NCBI GenBank assembly: GCA_963707695.1
Contig: CAVPQY010000003.1
Span: forward strand, 620,001-684,000
DNA from: JAOPZW01 sp963707695
Lineage (GTDB): Bacteria; Actinomycetota; Thermoleophilia; Solirubrobacterales; Solirubrobacteraceae
Length of the DNA: 64,000 nt
Reading direction: 5' to 3'
Positions within the stretch are counted from its first letter, which is position 1. The number at the start of each line of letters is the position of its first letter. Below, in pieces: positions 44,019-51,872 of the stretch. The position numbers and the translations under genes were made by a program. The notes below the pieces were generated by a model. That model was given only the letters and a program-made list of their open reading frames with translations. It searched no databases and was not told the origin of the DNA.

Positions 44019-45029
44019 TCACGACCGCCGCGCCCTCACGGCGCCGGCGACCCCTGCGGCCGCCACAACGGCACCGCCCAGGACGGCCCGCCGGTGGAGG
44101 GTCAGCCACAGCTGCGGGCTGTGCGCGTGCGCCTCGGCGTCGAACGGCCCGTGCGCCCCGTGGTCGCGCCCGTCGTCGAGCGGCGCGTCGACGTAGTCGG
44201 GCCGGTCCGGGTCCAGCGGCTCGCCGGTCTGCTGGCCGGCGACCGCGGTGCGGGCGAGGTACCACCCGGCCAGCCACGGCGCCAGGCGCTGGCCCCAGAT
44301 GGTGTAGACGGTCGGCAGCCCGACCCAGACCTCGGGCCGGTCGTGGGCGGCCGCCCAGACGATGGCCCGCGCGGCGACCTCGGGCTGGTAGACGGGCGCG
44401 ACCGGTCGCGGCGTGCCCTCGGTTCGCGCCCGCACCCACGTGAACTGCGGGGTGTTGAGCCCGGGCAGCTGCACGAGCGTCAGCCCGACGTTCGAGCGCC
44501 GGTGCTGCAGCTCCGTGCGCAGGGACTCCATGAAGCCCTGGACGGCATGCTTGGCCCCGCAGTACGTGGCCTGCAGCGGGATGCCGCGGTACCCGAGCGC
44601 CGAGCCGACCTGGACGACCTTGCCGCGGTCGCGCGGGAGCATGCGCCGCAGGGCGGCCTGGGTGCCGTGCACGGAGCCGAGGTACGTCACGTCGGTCACG
44701 CGCCGGAACTCGTCCGCCGGGGTGTCGGCCACCTCCGCCAGGACGGCCGTCATGGCCACGTTCACCCACACGTCGATGGGGCCGAGACCCTCCTCGACGA
44801 GGGCCGCGGCGCGCTCGACGGCGTCGGCGTCGGCCACGTCGCAGGGCACCACGAGCGCCTCGCCGCCGCGCTCGCGCACCTCTCGCGCCGCGGCCTCCAG
44901 GCCGGCGCGCCCGCGGGCGATCAGGCCGAGCCGGGCGCCCTGGCCGGCGAAGGCCCGGGCCGTCGCGCGGCCCACGCCCGCGGACGCGCCCGTGACGACG
45001 ATGACCTTGCCGGCGAGGGAGGGGCTCAC
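44019..45029 (-). CDS. Short-chain dehydrogenase/reductase with C-terminal membrane helix
   Basis: The 336-residue protein has the classic SDR pattern: VTGASAGVGRA (13-23), NVAMTAV near the NNAG position, the Ser of VGSALGYRG and the Tyr-x3-Lys of YCGAKHAV. After the core it continues about 90 residues and ends in a hydrophobic segment (VLGGAVVAAAGVAGAV) that can anchor it. The substrate is unknown. GTG 45029 lies six bases after a minus-strand TAGCGC. It faces the CrtI-like oxidoreductase gene across 97 bases, and the two redox enzymes may be co-regulated. Confidence 0.85.
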   Translation of the reverse strand: MSPSLAGKVIVVTGASAGVGRATARAFAGQGARLGLIARGRAGLEAAAREVRERGGEALVVPCDVADADAVERAAALVEEGLGPIDVWVNVAMTAVLAEVADTPADEFRRVTDVTYLGSVHGTQAALRRMLPRDRGKVVQVGSALGYRGIPLQATYCGAKHAVQGFMESLRTELQHRRSNVGLTLVQLPGLNTPQFTWVRARTEGTPRPVAPVYQPEVAARAIVWAAAHDRPEVWVGLPTVYTIWGQRLAPWLAGWYLARTAVAGQQTGEPLDPDRPDYVDAPLDDGRDHGAHGPFDAEAHAHSPQLWLTLHRRAVLGGAVVAAAGVAGAVRARRS

Positions 45030-45035
45030 GACGCC

Positions 45036-45041
45036 GCGCTA
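45036..45041 (-). promoter_or_regulatory. -10-like TAGCGC, leaderless start of the SDR gene
   Basis: On the minus strand the box ends six bases before the GTG at 45029. Confidence 0.35.
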
Positions 45042-45114
45042 CCCGGCGCCGCGCGGGATCGCGCACGCCGCCGTCCCCTCGGCGGTCAACCGGGTGACGG
45101 TCGACCCGCCGGGG

Positions 45115-45120
45115 TAGGTC
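45115..45120 (+). promoter_or_regulatory. -10-like TAGGTC, leaderless start of the CrtI-like gene
   Basis: The box ends six bases before the ATG at 45127, with GGCCTC between. Confidence 0.35.
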
Positions 45121-45126
45121 GGCCTC

Positions 45127-46713
45127 ATGCCGGGATCCGCCCAGGCCCCGCGCGTGGCCGTCGTCGGGGCGGGCCACAACGGGCTGGTGTGCGCCCTGCA
45201 CCTCGCCGCCGCCGGGCTCGACGTCACCGTCCTGGAGCACGCGCCGAACCCCGGCGGCGCGACGTCGACGACCGAGACGACGCTGCCGGGCTTCCGCTTC
45301 GACCACTGCGCGGGGTTCCTGCCGATGACGAAGGCCTCGCCCGCCTTCGCCGAGCTCGCACTCGAGGAGGACGGGCTGACCTGGGTGGCGCCCGAGATCG
45401 CGATGGCGCATCCCTTCGAGGACGGCAGCGCGATCGCGCTGCACCGGGCGATCGAGCCGACGGCGGCCTCGCTCGAGGCCGTGCAGCCCGGCTCGGGGCG
45501 CGCATGGGCCGAGCTCGCCGGCCGCACCGCTCCGCACGCGGACCGCCTCGCGCGCACGCTCCTCGACCCGCTTCCGCCGGTGCGCGATCCGCTGGCACTC
45601 GCGCTGGCCTGGCGCCGGGACGGCGTCGGGCTCGTCCGCCGGGGCGTCGGGTCGGTCGAGGCCCTCGGCCTCGACGTCTTCGAGGACGCCACGCGGCCGT
45701 CGGCGTGGCTGGCGAGCACGGCGCAGCACTCCGGCCTGCCGCCGGAGGCCGCCGGCAGTGGGCTGTTCGCGCTCGTGCTGCAGCTCCTCGGCCACGCCCA
45801 CGGCTGGCCGTTCCCGCGGGGCGGCGTCGGGACGATCGCCGACCTGCTGGTGGCGCGCCTGGGGCGCGCGGGCGGTCGCGTGCGCTGCGGCGCCCACGTC
45901 GACGCGATCCTCACGCGCGGCGGCCGCGTGGCCGGGGTGCGGCTGGCCTCGGGCGAGGAGGTGCCCGCCGAGGTCGTCGTCACGACGGTCAGCGCCGGCG
46001 TGCTGCACGGCATGCTGCCCGACGACGCGCTGCCCGGGCACCTCATGCGCGTCCTGCGGCGCTGGCGGTACGGCACGGGCGTGTTCCGCCTCGACTACGC
46101 GCTCGACGCCCCCGTCCCGTGGCCGTCGGCAGAGGCGCGGGCCGCCGGCGTGGTCCAGGTCGGCGGTGAGCTGCAGGAGCTGGCGAAGGCCGCCCAGGAG
46201 GGCCACCGGGGCGTCGTCCCCGAGCGCCCGGCGCTCGTCGTCGGCCAGCACTCGCTCCACGATCCCACGCGTGCGCCGGAGGGCCGCCACACCCTCTGGG
46301 TCTACGCCCACGTGCCGTCCCGCTACGACTGCCCCGACGACGAGGTGGCCGGCCGCATCGAGGCGCAGCTCGACCGCTTCGCGCCGGGCTGGTCGTCCCA
46401 CGTCCTGGCCCGCCACGCGCGGCCGCCGTGGCGGACGGAGGAGGAGAACCCGAGCCTCGTCGGCGGCGACCTCGCCGGCGGGGTCTACGAGCTCGACCAG
46501 CTCCTCGTCTTCCGCCCCGCGCCGGAGCTGTCGCGCTCGCGCACGCCGCTGCGCGGCCTCTACGTCGCGGGCGCGTCCGTGCACCCGGGCGGGGCCGTCC
46601 AGGGCATGAGCGGCCGCGGCGCGGCGCGGGCCGTGCTCGCCGACCGCGCGCCGCTGCGGCTCGGACGCCTGCGCTACGCCGGGAAGGGCTCCGCCGCCCG
46701 CGCGGGCGTGTAG
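45127..46713 (+). CDS. NAD(P)/FAD-dependent oxidoreductase (CrtI/PYROXD2-like)
   Basis: The 528-residue protein opens with the FAD-binding motif VVGAGHNGLVCALHLAAAG (11-29), followed by VTVLEHAPNPGGATST and a phytoene-desaturase-like fold. The C-terminal flavin segment reads LRGLYVAGASVHPGGAVQGM, as in CrtI and the eukaryotic PYROXD2. It could desaturate or isomerise a hydrophobic polyene, but no crtB, crtE or other carotenoid gene is present. The last 40 bases overlap the convergent DUF1059 gene. Confidence 0.85.
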   Translation: MPGSAQAPRVAVVGAGHNGLVCALHLAAAGLDVTVLEHAPNPGGATSTTETTLPGFRFDHCAGFLPMTKASPAFAELALEEDGLTWVAPEIAMAHPFEDGSAIALHRAIEPTAASLEAVQPGSGRAWAELAGRTAPHADRLARTLLDPLPPVRDPLALALAWRRDGVGLVRRGVGSVEALGLDVFEDATRPSAWLASTAQHSGLPPEAAGSGLFALVLQLLGHAHGWPFPRGGVGTIADLLVARLGRAGGRVRCGAHVDAILTRGGRVAGVRLASGEEVPAEVVVTTVSAGVLHGMLPDDALPGHLMRVLRRWRYGTGVFRLDYALDAPVPWPSAEARAAGVVQVGGELQELAKAAQEGHRGVVPERPALVVGQHSLHDPTRAPEGRHTLWVYAHVPSRYDCPDDEVAGRIEAQLDRFAPGWSSHVLARHARPPWRTEEENPSLVGGDLAGGVYELDQLLVFRPAPELSRSRTPLRGLYVAGASVHPGGAVQGMSGRGAARAVLADRAPLRLGRLRYAGKGSAARAGV

Positions 46714-46895
46714 GCCTCGGCCGGCTCCAGCATCTCGCGCAGCTGGGAGCGCAGCTCCGGCGTGTCCTCGTGACCGTGGTCGTCGATCGCGTGCTTCGTG
46801 GCCACGCGGAGGACCTCGTCCTCGTCGCCCATGATCGTCAGCGTGCAGTTGCTGTCGCTCGTGAAGCGGCGGCAGTCGGCCATGACCCTGGACAT
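46674..46895 (-). CDS. DUF1059 family small protein
   Basis: The 73-residue protein (ATG 46895) has the DUF1059 layout: VMADCRRFTSDSNCTLTIMG, two Cys in the first 15 residues, a helix EDEVLRVATKHAIDDHGHED and a final helix SQLREMLEPAE. The family is a small alpha/beta fold of unknown function, possibly metal-binding. A purine-rich AAGGGGG precedes the start. Upstream in-frame extension to 46952 would add 19 residues of no conserved character. It overlaps the 3' end of the oxidoreductase gene. Confidence 0.7.
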   Translation of the reverse strand: MSRVMADCRRFTSDSNCTLTIMGDEDEVLRVATKHAIDDHGHEDTPELRSQLREMLEPAEAYTPARAAEPFPA

Positions 46896-46999
46896 GCATG
46901 CCCCCTTCGTGTCGGTTGGGACGACTGTGCTCCTGCCCGTCGGCGTGGTCAACCCGGTGCTCGGGCAGGCGTGCTCGGCCGTACCCTCGACGAGGCGCG

Positions 47000-47785
47000 A
47001 TGCCCGAGGGCGACACGATCCACTACGCCGCGAACCGGATGAGGCCGATCCTGGCCGGCGGCATCCCCGACGAGGTGCTCACCCCGCACCCCCGCTTCGC
47101 GCTGGACCGCTGGCCCGAGCGGCTGGCCGGCCGCGCGGTCGAGGCGGTGGACGCCCACGGCAAGCACCTCTTCGTGCGCTTCGAGGGCGACCTCGTCATC
47201 CACTCGCACCTGCGGATGACGGGCTCGTGGGGCACGTACGCGCAGGGCCGGCGCTGGAGGCGCTCGCCGCGGCGCGCCTGGCTCGTCCTGCGCGCACGCG
47301 GCCACGAGGTCGTGCAGTTCGACGGGCCGCTCCTCGAGCTCCAGACCGCCTCGCGCGCCCGGCTGGACCAGCGCGTCGCGGCGCTGGGCCCCGACATCCT
47401 GGCCCCCGACTGGGGCGAGGAGGCCGAGCGGCGCTTCCTGCGGCGCCTGCGCGAGGACGACCCCACGCGGCCGATCGGCGACGCGCTGCTCGACCAGCGG
47501 ACGATCGCCGGCATCGGCAACCTCTGGAAGGTCGAGGGGTGCTTCGAGGCCGGCGTCGACCCCTGGCGCCCGACGGGCCGCGTCAGCGACGAGGAGGCGC
47601 TGCGCATCGTGGCGGGCACGCGGCCGCGGATGCAGCGCTCCGCGCTCGACGGCAACCAGACGCGCTTCAGGACGATCTACGGCCGCCGGGGCCGCCCGTG
47701 CCCGCGGTGCGGGACGCCGATCGCCCAGCGCGGGCAGGGCGACGACAACCGCCCGACGTTCTGGTGCCCCGGCTGCCAGCGATGA
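47000..47785 (+). CDS. nei: Endonuclease VIII-like DNA glycosylase (Fpg/Nei family)
   Basis: The 261-residue protein begins MPEGDTIHYAANRM; after Met removal Pro2 is the nucleophile and Glu3 the catalytic acid. The conserved Lys lies in DAHGKHLFVRF, the helix-two-turn-helix includes LLDQRTIAGIGNLWKVE, and a C-terminal zinc finger is formed by CPRCG and CPGCQ. EGDTI rather than ELPEV places it with the Nei group, which removes oxidised pyrimidines from DNA. ATG 47000 fixes the catalytic Pro. TACCCT lies 12 bases upstream and GAGGCG may act as a weak ribosome-binding site. Confidence 0.92.
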   Translation: MPEGDTIHYAANRMRPILAGGIPDEVLTPHPRFALDRWPERLAGRAVEAVDAHGKHLFVRFEGDLVIHSHLRMTGSWGTYAQGRRWRRSPRRAWLVLRARGHEVVQFDGPLLELQTASRARLDQRVAALGPDILAPDWGEEAERRFLRRLREDDPTRPIGDALLDQRTIAGIGNLWKVEGCFEAGVDPWRPTGRVSDEEALRIVAGTRPRMQRSALDGNQTRFRTIYGRRGRPCPRCGTPIAQRGQGDDNRPTFWCPGCQR

Positions 47786-47850
47786 GGGCCCGCGCCGCGC
47801 GAGCCGGCGATGAGGGCCGGCGCCGGACGAGCCGGCGATGCGGGATGCTG
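47781..47850. repeat. 28-base tandem repeat, about 2.5 copies
   Basis: Imperfect copies start at 47781, 47809 and 47837, each beginning GATGAGGGCC or GATGCGGGAT and the first two ending GAGCCGGC. The first copy includes the nei stop (TGA at 47783-47785). The array runs up to the GDPD start. Confidence 0.6.
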
Positions 47851-47858
47851 GGGCGGTG

Positions 47859-48593
47859 ATGGGCACGGCGGTCAAGCGGATCGGCCACAAGGGCGCGGAC
47901 CACATCGCTCCGGGGAACACGCTCGAGAGCTTCGACGCGGCGCTCGCCCACGGCGTCGACATGGTCGAGTTCGACGTGCTCCCGGAGCACCCCGACGGCT
48001 CCGGGCGCCTCGTGCTGTCCCACGACTTCGCCGCTGCGACGCGCCCCGGCGTGCTCACCCTCGAGGAGGGGCTGGCGCACTTCGCCCAGGACGCGTGGGC
48101 GGGGGTCGAGCTCGACGTCGACCTCAAGCTGGCGGGCTACGAGGTCCGTGTGCTCGAGGCGCTGCGCGACCACGGGCTGCTCGATCGCGTCCTCGTCTCC
48201 ACGATGGAGCGCGCGTCCCTGCGCGTCGTGCGGGCGCACGCCCCGGAGGTGCGCCTGGGCTGGTCGGTGCCGCGCATGCGGCGCAACCCGCTCGGCCACC
48301 CGGTCACGCGCCTCCCGGCCCTCGCGCTGCTGCAGGTCGCCCGCCAGGCCCTCCCGCGCCGCGCCGCGCAGGCGCTGCGCAGCGGCGAGGTCGACGCCCT
48401 CATGGCGCACTGGGCCTTCGTCACCCCGCGCCTGGTCCGCTCGGTCGCGGACGCCGGCGGTGAGCTCTACGTGTGGACGGTCGACGACGCGGCCCGGATC
48501 GCCGCCCTCGAGCGCCTGGGGGTCACGGGGATCATCACGAACGACCCGCGGCTCTTCAGCGCACGATCTCGCACACGCGCCGGGACTCCCTGA
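47859..48593 (+). CDS. Glycerophosphodiester phosphodiesterase (GDPD) family protein
   Basis: The 244-residue cytoplasmic protein has the GDPD TIM-barrel signatures: RIGHKGADHIAPGNTLESFD (catalytic His and the Asn-Thr-x-x-Ser/Glu motif), VDMVEFDVL (metal Glu/Asp), LVLSHDF (second catalytic His) and ELDVDLK. The C-terminal strand reads VWTVDDAARIAAL, followed by GVTGIITNDP, typical of the family. It would hydrolyse glycerophosphodiesters released from lipids. ATG 47859 starts the fold; an in-frame ATG at 47838 adds seven residues from the repeat. It overlaps the convergent secreted-protein gene by 38 bases. Confidence 0.87.
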   Translation: MGTAVKRIGHKGADHIAPGNTLESFDAALAHGVDMVEFDVLPEHPDGSGRLVLSHDFAAATRPGVLTLEEGLAHFAQDAWAGVELDVDLKLAGYEVRVLEALRDHGLLDRVLVSTMERASLRVVRAHAPEVRLGWSVPRMRRNPLGHPVTRLPALALLQVARQALPRRAAQALRSGEVDALMAHWAFVTPRLVRSVADAGGELYVWTVDDAARIAALERLGVTGIITNDPRLFSARSRTRAGTP

Positions 48594-49059
48594 GCGAGCG
48601 GTCCGCCCGGTCGGCGTGACCGGCGGTGGTCCGCGCGCGCGAGCGCGCGAGCACGCGGCGCCCGCGGCGCCACTGGAAGGTCACGAGGCCGCGCAGGACG
48701 ATCCGGCGGCCCGCCGCCGGCGCCGGGAAGGTGACCGTGGTGCCGCCGAGGACCGCCCGGCGACCGCTGCCGATGCGCCGCCAGCCGCCGTCGCCGCCGG
48801 CGCGCACCCGCCGCCAGACCCGGGCCGTGGCGTCGAAGTACTCCAGGCGCACCCGCGCCCACTGCGCGCCGCGCTCGCGCGGCGGGAGGAAGACGCGGAC
48901 CCCGACGGCCCCCGGCCTGGCCGGCGGGTCGCAGATGTTGATCGTGGCCCACGGGTGGCGCGCGGTCGCGCCCGGGGCCGGCGACGGCGCCGCGGCGGCG
49001 ACGGCCGCGAGGACGGCGGCGACGGCTGCGGGCAGGGCCGCCCTCAGCGGACGGTGCAC
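48556..49059 (-). CDS. Secreted protein, member B of a tandem paralogous pair
   Basis: Starting at GTG 49059 the 167-residue protein has a signal peptide (HRPLRAALPAAVAAVLAAVA, to about 25). The mature domain begins HPWATINICDPPARPGAVGV, has VFLPPRERGAQWARVRLEYFD, LRGLVTFQWRRG and ends in a conserved-looking CEIVR. The same order of motifs occurs in the protein just upstream, so the two arose by duplication. Two Cys, one after the N-terminal strand and one at the very C-terminus, are shared and may form a disulfide. I do not recognise the family. The start lies 16 bases inside the upstream gene, so translation is probably coupled. Confidence 0.6.
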   Translation of the reverse strand: MHRPLRAALPAAVAAVLAAVAAAAPSPAPGATARHPWATINICDPPARPGAVGVRVFLPPRERGAQWARVRLEYFDATARVWRRVRAGGDGGWRRIGSGRRAVLGGTTVTFPAPAAGRRIVLRGLVTFQWRRGRRVLARSRARTTAGHADRADRSLRESRRVCEIVR

Positions 49060-49550
49060 GTCGCGGACGACGCCCCGGCCGGATCGGCGCCCGCCGTGCC
49101 CGGGTGGCGCGCGTGCGTCAGCTTGCGGGCCGAGCGCAGCACCGTGCCGTCCGGCGCGCGCCAGCGGAAGAGCACCACGCCGCGCAGGACGAACGCGCGG
49201 CCCGGGCGCGGCGGCGTGACCGTGAAGGTCTGGCCCGTCTCGGCCGGGGCGCGCCCCGCGCCGGCGGTGAGCCAGCGGGAGTCGGCGCCGCGGACGGTGA
49301 CCCAGGCGTGCCCGCGGCGGTACTGCAGGCGCAGGCGCATCTGCAGGGCGACCTTGGCGCCGCCGGCGCCCGGCATCCACCCGCGCACGCCGACGCCGTC
49401 CGGGTGCCCGGCCGTGTCGCAGACGTTGACCGTCGCCCAGGGCTGCGGCTTGGCGCGCAGCAGGTCGCCCGGGCGCGCCGACGCGGACGCAACGGGCAGC
49501 GCCGCGAGGACGGCGACGACGAGGGTGATGGAGCGCAGGATCCGTCCCAC
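49044..49550 (-). CDS. Secreted protein, member A of a tandem paralogous pair
   Basis: The 168-residue protein (GTG 49550) has a signal peptide (GRILRSITLVVAVLAALP, to about 26) and a mature domain with PQPWATVNVCDTAGHPDGVG, LQMRLRLQYRRG, LRGVVLFRW and a final CTVR. Shared with member B are WAT[IV]N[IV]CD, the LRG[LV]V[LT]F[QR]W strand and the C-terminal Cys. No catalytic motif is visible, and the fold looks all-beta. A minus-strand TATCTT ends six bases before the start, giving a leaderless message that covers both genes. Confidence 0.62.
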   Translation of the reverse strand: MGRILRSITLVVAVLAALPVASASARPGDLLRAKPQPWATVNVCDTAGHPDGVGVRGWMPGAGGAKVALQMRLRLQYRRGHAWVTVRGADSRWLTAGAGRAPAETGQTFTVTPPRPGRAFVLRGVVLFRWRAPDGTVLRSARKLTHARHPGTAGADPAGASSATCTVR

Positions 49551-49552
49551 GT

Positions 49553-49586
49553 CCGGAAGATACCCCGCACCCGCCGGAAGTTCCGG
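49553..49586. promoter_or_regulatory. TATCTT -10 box (minus strand) and CCGGAA palindrome
   Basis: On the minus strand TATCTT (49557-49562) precedes the GTG at 49550 by six bases. CCGGAA-G-TTCCGG (49574-49586) is a perfect palindrome, and a further CCGGAA occurs 21 bases away at 49553. A regulator binding here could control the secreted pair, the divergent YihY gene, or both. Confidence 0.4.
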
Positions 49587-49632
49587 TGCGGCCCGCGATT
49601 CCGTCAGCGATCAGTTGGGCAGCCAGGGACGC

Positions 49633-50682
49633 ATGTCGACGAGCACCGGCCGGACCTCCGATCGCGAGGGCCGCTTCCAGCGGGACCCGGAACGCTCCGG
49701 GGACCCCGCCGAGGGCGGCCCCGCCACGCCCGCCAAGGTCGGCTTCAAGGGCTGGCTCGCGACCGCCAAGCGCACGGTCAAGGAGTTCAAGGACGACAAC
49801 CTGACCGACTGGGCCGCCGCGATGACGTACTACGCGCTCCTGTCGCTCGTCCCGGCGCTCATCGCCCTCGTCTCGATCGTCGGCCTGGTGGGCGACCCCA
49901 AGTCGGTCACCGACACGCTGACGAAGATCATCGGGCAGATCGGGCCGTCGTCGGCCGTCGACACGTTCAAGACGCCCATCGAGCAGGTCACGTCGAACCG
50001 CAGCGGGGCGGGCCTGGCGCTCATCGTCTCGCTCGCCGGTGCGCTCTGGAGCGCCTCCGGCTACATCGGCGCCTTCATGCGCGCCTCCAACGCCATCTAC
50101 GAGGTCGACGAGGGCCGCCCGTTCTGGAAGCTGCGGCCCGTCCAGCTCCTGGTCACGCTCGTCCTCATCGTCCTGGCCGCGCTCGTCCTGGTATCGCTCG
50201 TCGTGACCGGGCCCGTGGCCAAGGGCGTCGGCGACGCCATCGGGCTCGGCTCGACCGCGGTGACGATCTGGAACATCGCCAAGTGGCCCGTCCTGCTCGT
50301 CGTCGTCACGGGGATGCTCGCCCTGCTCTACGGGGCCTCCCCGAACGTCAAGCTCCCGAAGAAGTCGTTCATCTCGCCCGGCGCGGTCTTCGCGGTCCTG
50401 CTCTGGATCGTCGCCTCGGCGCTGTTCGCGTTCTACGTCGCCAACTTCAGCTCGTACAACAAGACCTACGGCACGATGGCGGGCATCATCGTCGGCCTGC
50501 TGTGGCTCTACATCACGAACATCGCGATCCTCCTGGGCGCCGAGATGAACGCCGAGCTCGAGCGGACGCGCGAGCTGCAGGCCGGCAACCGCGCCGCCGA
50601 GCGGCAGATCCAGCTGCCGCCGCGGAACGTCCCCAAGGGCGACGACGACCGCGACGGCCGGCGCGACGACACGACCGACTGA
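49633..50682 (+). CDS. YihY/UPF0761 family membrane protein
   Basis: The 349-residue protein has a disordered polar N-terminus (1-30), an amphipathic stretch (GFKGWLATAKRTVKEFKDDN), then the YihY core: LTDWAAAMTYYALLSLVPALIAL, five or six helices, FMRASNAIYEVDEGRPFWKL and TYGTMAGIIVGLLWLYITNI with GAEMNAELER after the last helix. The C-terminus is highly charged (DDDRDGRRDD). The role of the family is unclear. ATG 49633 is the only good start before the core. It is the second YihY protein in the window. Confidence 0.85.
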   Translation: MSTSTGRTSDREGRFQRDPERSGDPAEGGPATPAKVGFKGWLATAKRTVKEFKDDNLTDWAAAMTYYALLSLVPALIALVSIVGLVGDPKSVTDTLTKIIGQIGPSSAVDTFKTPIEQVTSNRSGAGLALIVSLAGALWSASGYIGAFMRASNAIYEVDEGRPFWKLRPVQLLVTLVLIVLAALVLVSLVVTGPVAKGVGDAIGLGSTAVTIWNIAKWPVLLVVVTGMLALLYGASPNVKLPKKSFISPGAVFAVLLWIVASALFAFYVANFSSYNKTYGTMAGIIVGLLWLYITNIAILLGAEMNAELERTRELQAGNRAAERQIQLPPRNVPKGDDDRDGRRDDTTD

Positions 50683-50727
50683 GCCGGGCGCGCCGCGCCG
50701 CTCTGCGGGAGCGCGGGGCGCATGTGG

Positions 50728-50733
50728 TATGCA
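50728..50733 (+). promoter_or_regulatory. -10-like TATGCA, leaderless start
   Basis: The box ends seven bases before the ATG at 50741 and overlaps an upstream in-frame ATG at 50729. That favours 50741 as the true start. Confidence 0.35.
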
Positions 50734-50740
50734 GGGCGAC

Positions 50741-51439
50741 ATGGGGCCCCGGTCCGTGCAGGACAGCCTCGAAGCGCTGCGGGCCGTCCCGGTCTTCGAG
50801 ACGCTCGCGCCCGCCGACCTCGAGCGCGTCGCGCAGGTCGCGGTCCCGCGCCGCTTCGCGGCCCAGCAGGTCATCTTCCGCGAGGGCGACAACAGCGACA
50901 CCGCCTACGTCGTGCGCTCGGGCCACGCGCGGGCGGTGCGCGAGCACCCCGACGGCCGGGTCATCTCCCTCGCCCACTTCGGGCCGGGCGACATCTTCGG
51001 CGAGCTGGCGATGTTCGACGACGAGCGCCGGTCGGCCACGCTCGAGACCCTCGACGAGCTGCACGCCGTCGCCATCCCCGGGGCGGACATGCGGCGCCTG
51101 CTGCGCGAGCACCCCGACCTGGCCGTGAAGCTCGTCGTCAGCCTCGGGCGGCGGCTGCGCGAGGCCAACGAGCGCCTGGCCCGGCAGTCCTTCCAGACGG
51201 TCCAGAGCCGCGTCGCGATGGTGCTGGCCGACCTCGTCGAGCGGGCCCGCGAGGAGGGCGAGGGCGAGACCGACGTCCTCGTGCGGACGACCCAGGCCGA
51301 CATCGCGCAGCTGGCCGGGTCCTCGCGCGAGTCCGCCAGCCGCTTCCTGGCCGTGCTCGAGCGCGCGGGCGTCGTCACCCAGGGCCGCGGCCGGCTGACC
51401 GTCCACGACCCCGGCGCCCTGGCGCGCTACGTCTACTAG
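50741..51439 (+). CDS. Crp/Fnr family transcriptional regulator
   Basis: The 232-residue protein has an N-terminal cyclic-nucleotide-binding domain; the phosphate-binding cassette FGELAMFDDERRSATL (86-101) keeps Gly87, Glu88, Arg97 and Ser98, the cAMP-contacting positions of Crp. After the C-helix a winged helix follows (about 165-230) whose recognition helix SSRESASRFL keeps the Arg196, Glu197 and Arg201 positions that read TGTGA in Crp. It is therefore likely a cAMP-dependent regulator with a Crp-type site. Its stop TAG overlaps the NUDIX GTG by one base, so the two are co-transcribed. A candidate site is at 62743-62758. Confidence 0.88.
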   Translation: MGPRSVQDSLEALRAVPVFETLAPADLERVAQVAVPRRFAAQQVIFREGDNSDTAYVVRSGHARAVREHPDGRVISLAHFGPGDIFGELAMFDDERRSATLETLDELHAVAIPGADMRRLLREHPDLAVKLVVSLGRRLREANERLARQSFQTVQSRVAMVLADLVERAREEGEGETDVLVRTTQADIAQLAGSSRESASRFLAVLERAGVVTQGRGRLTVHDPGALARYVY

Positions 51440-51861
51440 TGCCGGCGGCCGAGCGCGAGGTCTCGGCGGGCGGCGTCGTCGTGCGCGACCGCGAGTGCGT
51501 GGTGATCGTGCCGACCCGGCGGGCGGCCGACGGCCGCCGCGTGCTGGCCCTGCCCAAGGGCCACGTGGACCCCGGCGAGACGCCGGACGTCACGGCCCGG
51601 CGGGAGGTGCGCGAGGAGGCGGGCGTCGAGTCGACCGTGCGCGAGGAGCTCGGTGACGTCCGCTACGTCTACCAGCGCGAGGGGCGCCGGATCGCCAAGG
51701 TGGTGACCTTCTTCCTGCTCGACTACGCCGCCGGCTCGGTCGACGACCACGACCACGAGGTGGAGGAGGCGCGCTGGATGGCACTCGACGAGGCGGTCAC
51801 GGCGTTGACCTACCGCGGGGAGCGCACCATGGTCGCCCGTGCCCTGCGGCGCCTCGGGTAA
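51439..51861 (+). CDS. NUDIX hydrolase
   Basis: The 140-residue protein has a complete NUDIX box, GHVDPGETPDVTARREVREE followed by AGV, at about residues 39-61 (Gly-x5-Glu-x7-Arg-Glu-x2-Glu-Glu). The N-terminal AAEREVSAGGVVVRDRECVV and the later YVYQREGRRIAKVVTFFLLD fit ADP-ribose or (di)nucleoside polyphosphate pyrophosphatases of the MutT/DIPP type. The GTG overlaps the crp stop (TAGTG). The exact substrate is not predictable. Confidence 0.88.
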   Translation: MPAAEREVSAGGVVVRDRECVVIVPTRRAADGRRVLALPKGHVDPGETPDVTARREVREEAGVESTVREELGDVRYVYQREGRRIAKVVTFFLLDYAAGSVDDHDHEVEEARWMALDEAVTALTYRGERTMVARALRRLG

Positions 51862-51864
51862 GGT
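51859..51864 (+). promoter_or_regulatory. -10-like TAAGGT, leaderless start
   Basis: TAAGGT starts within the NUDIX stop codon and ends eight bases before the ATG at 51873. Confidence 0.35.
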
Positions 51865-51872
51865 CCCGCGCG

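Noticed and set aside
43972..47016. A long minus-strand open frame across the SDR and CrtI-like genes
   Set aside because: Shadow of two genes with clear motifs in other frames.
42442..50682. The two YihY proteins as a recent tandem duplication
   Set aside because: They are 6 kb apart, differ in length and share only family-level motifs.
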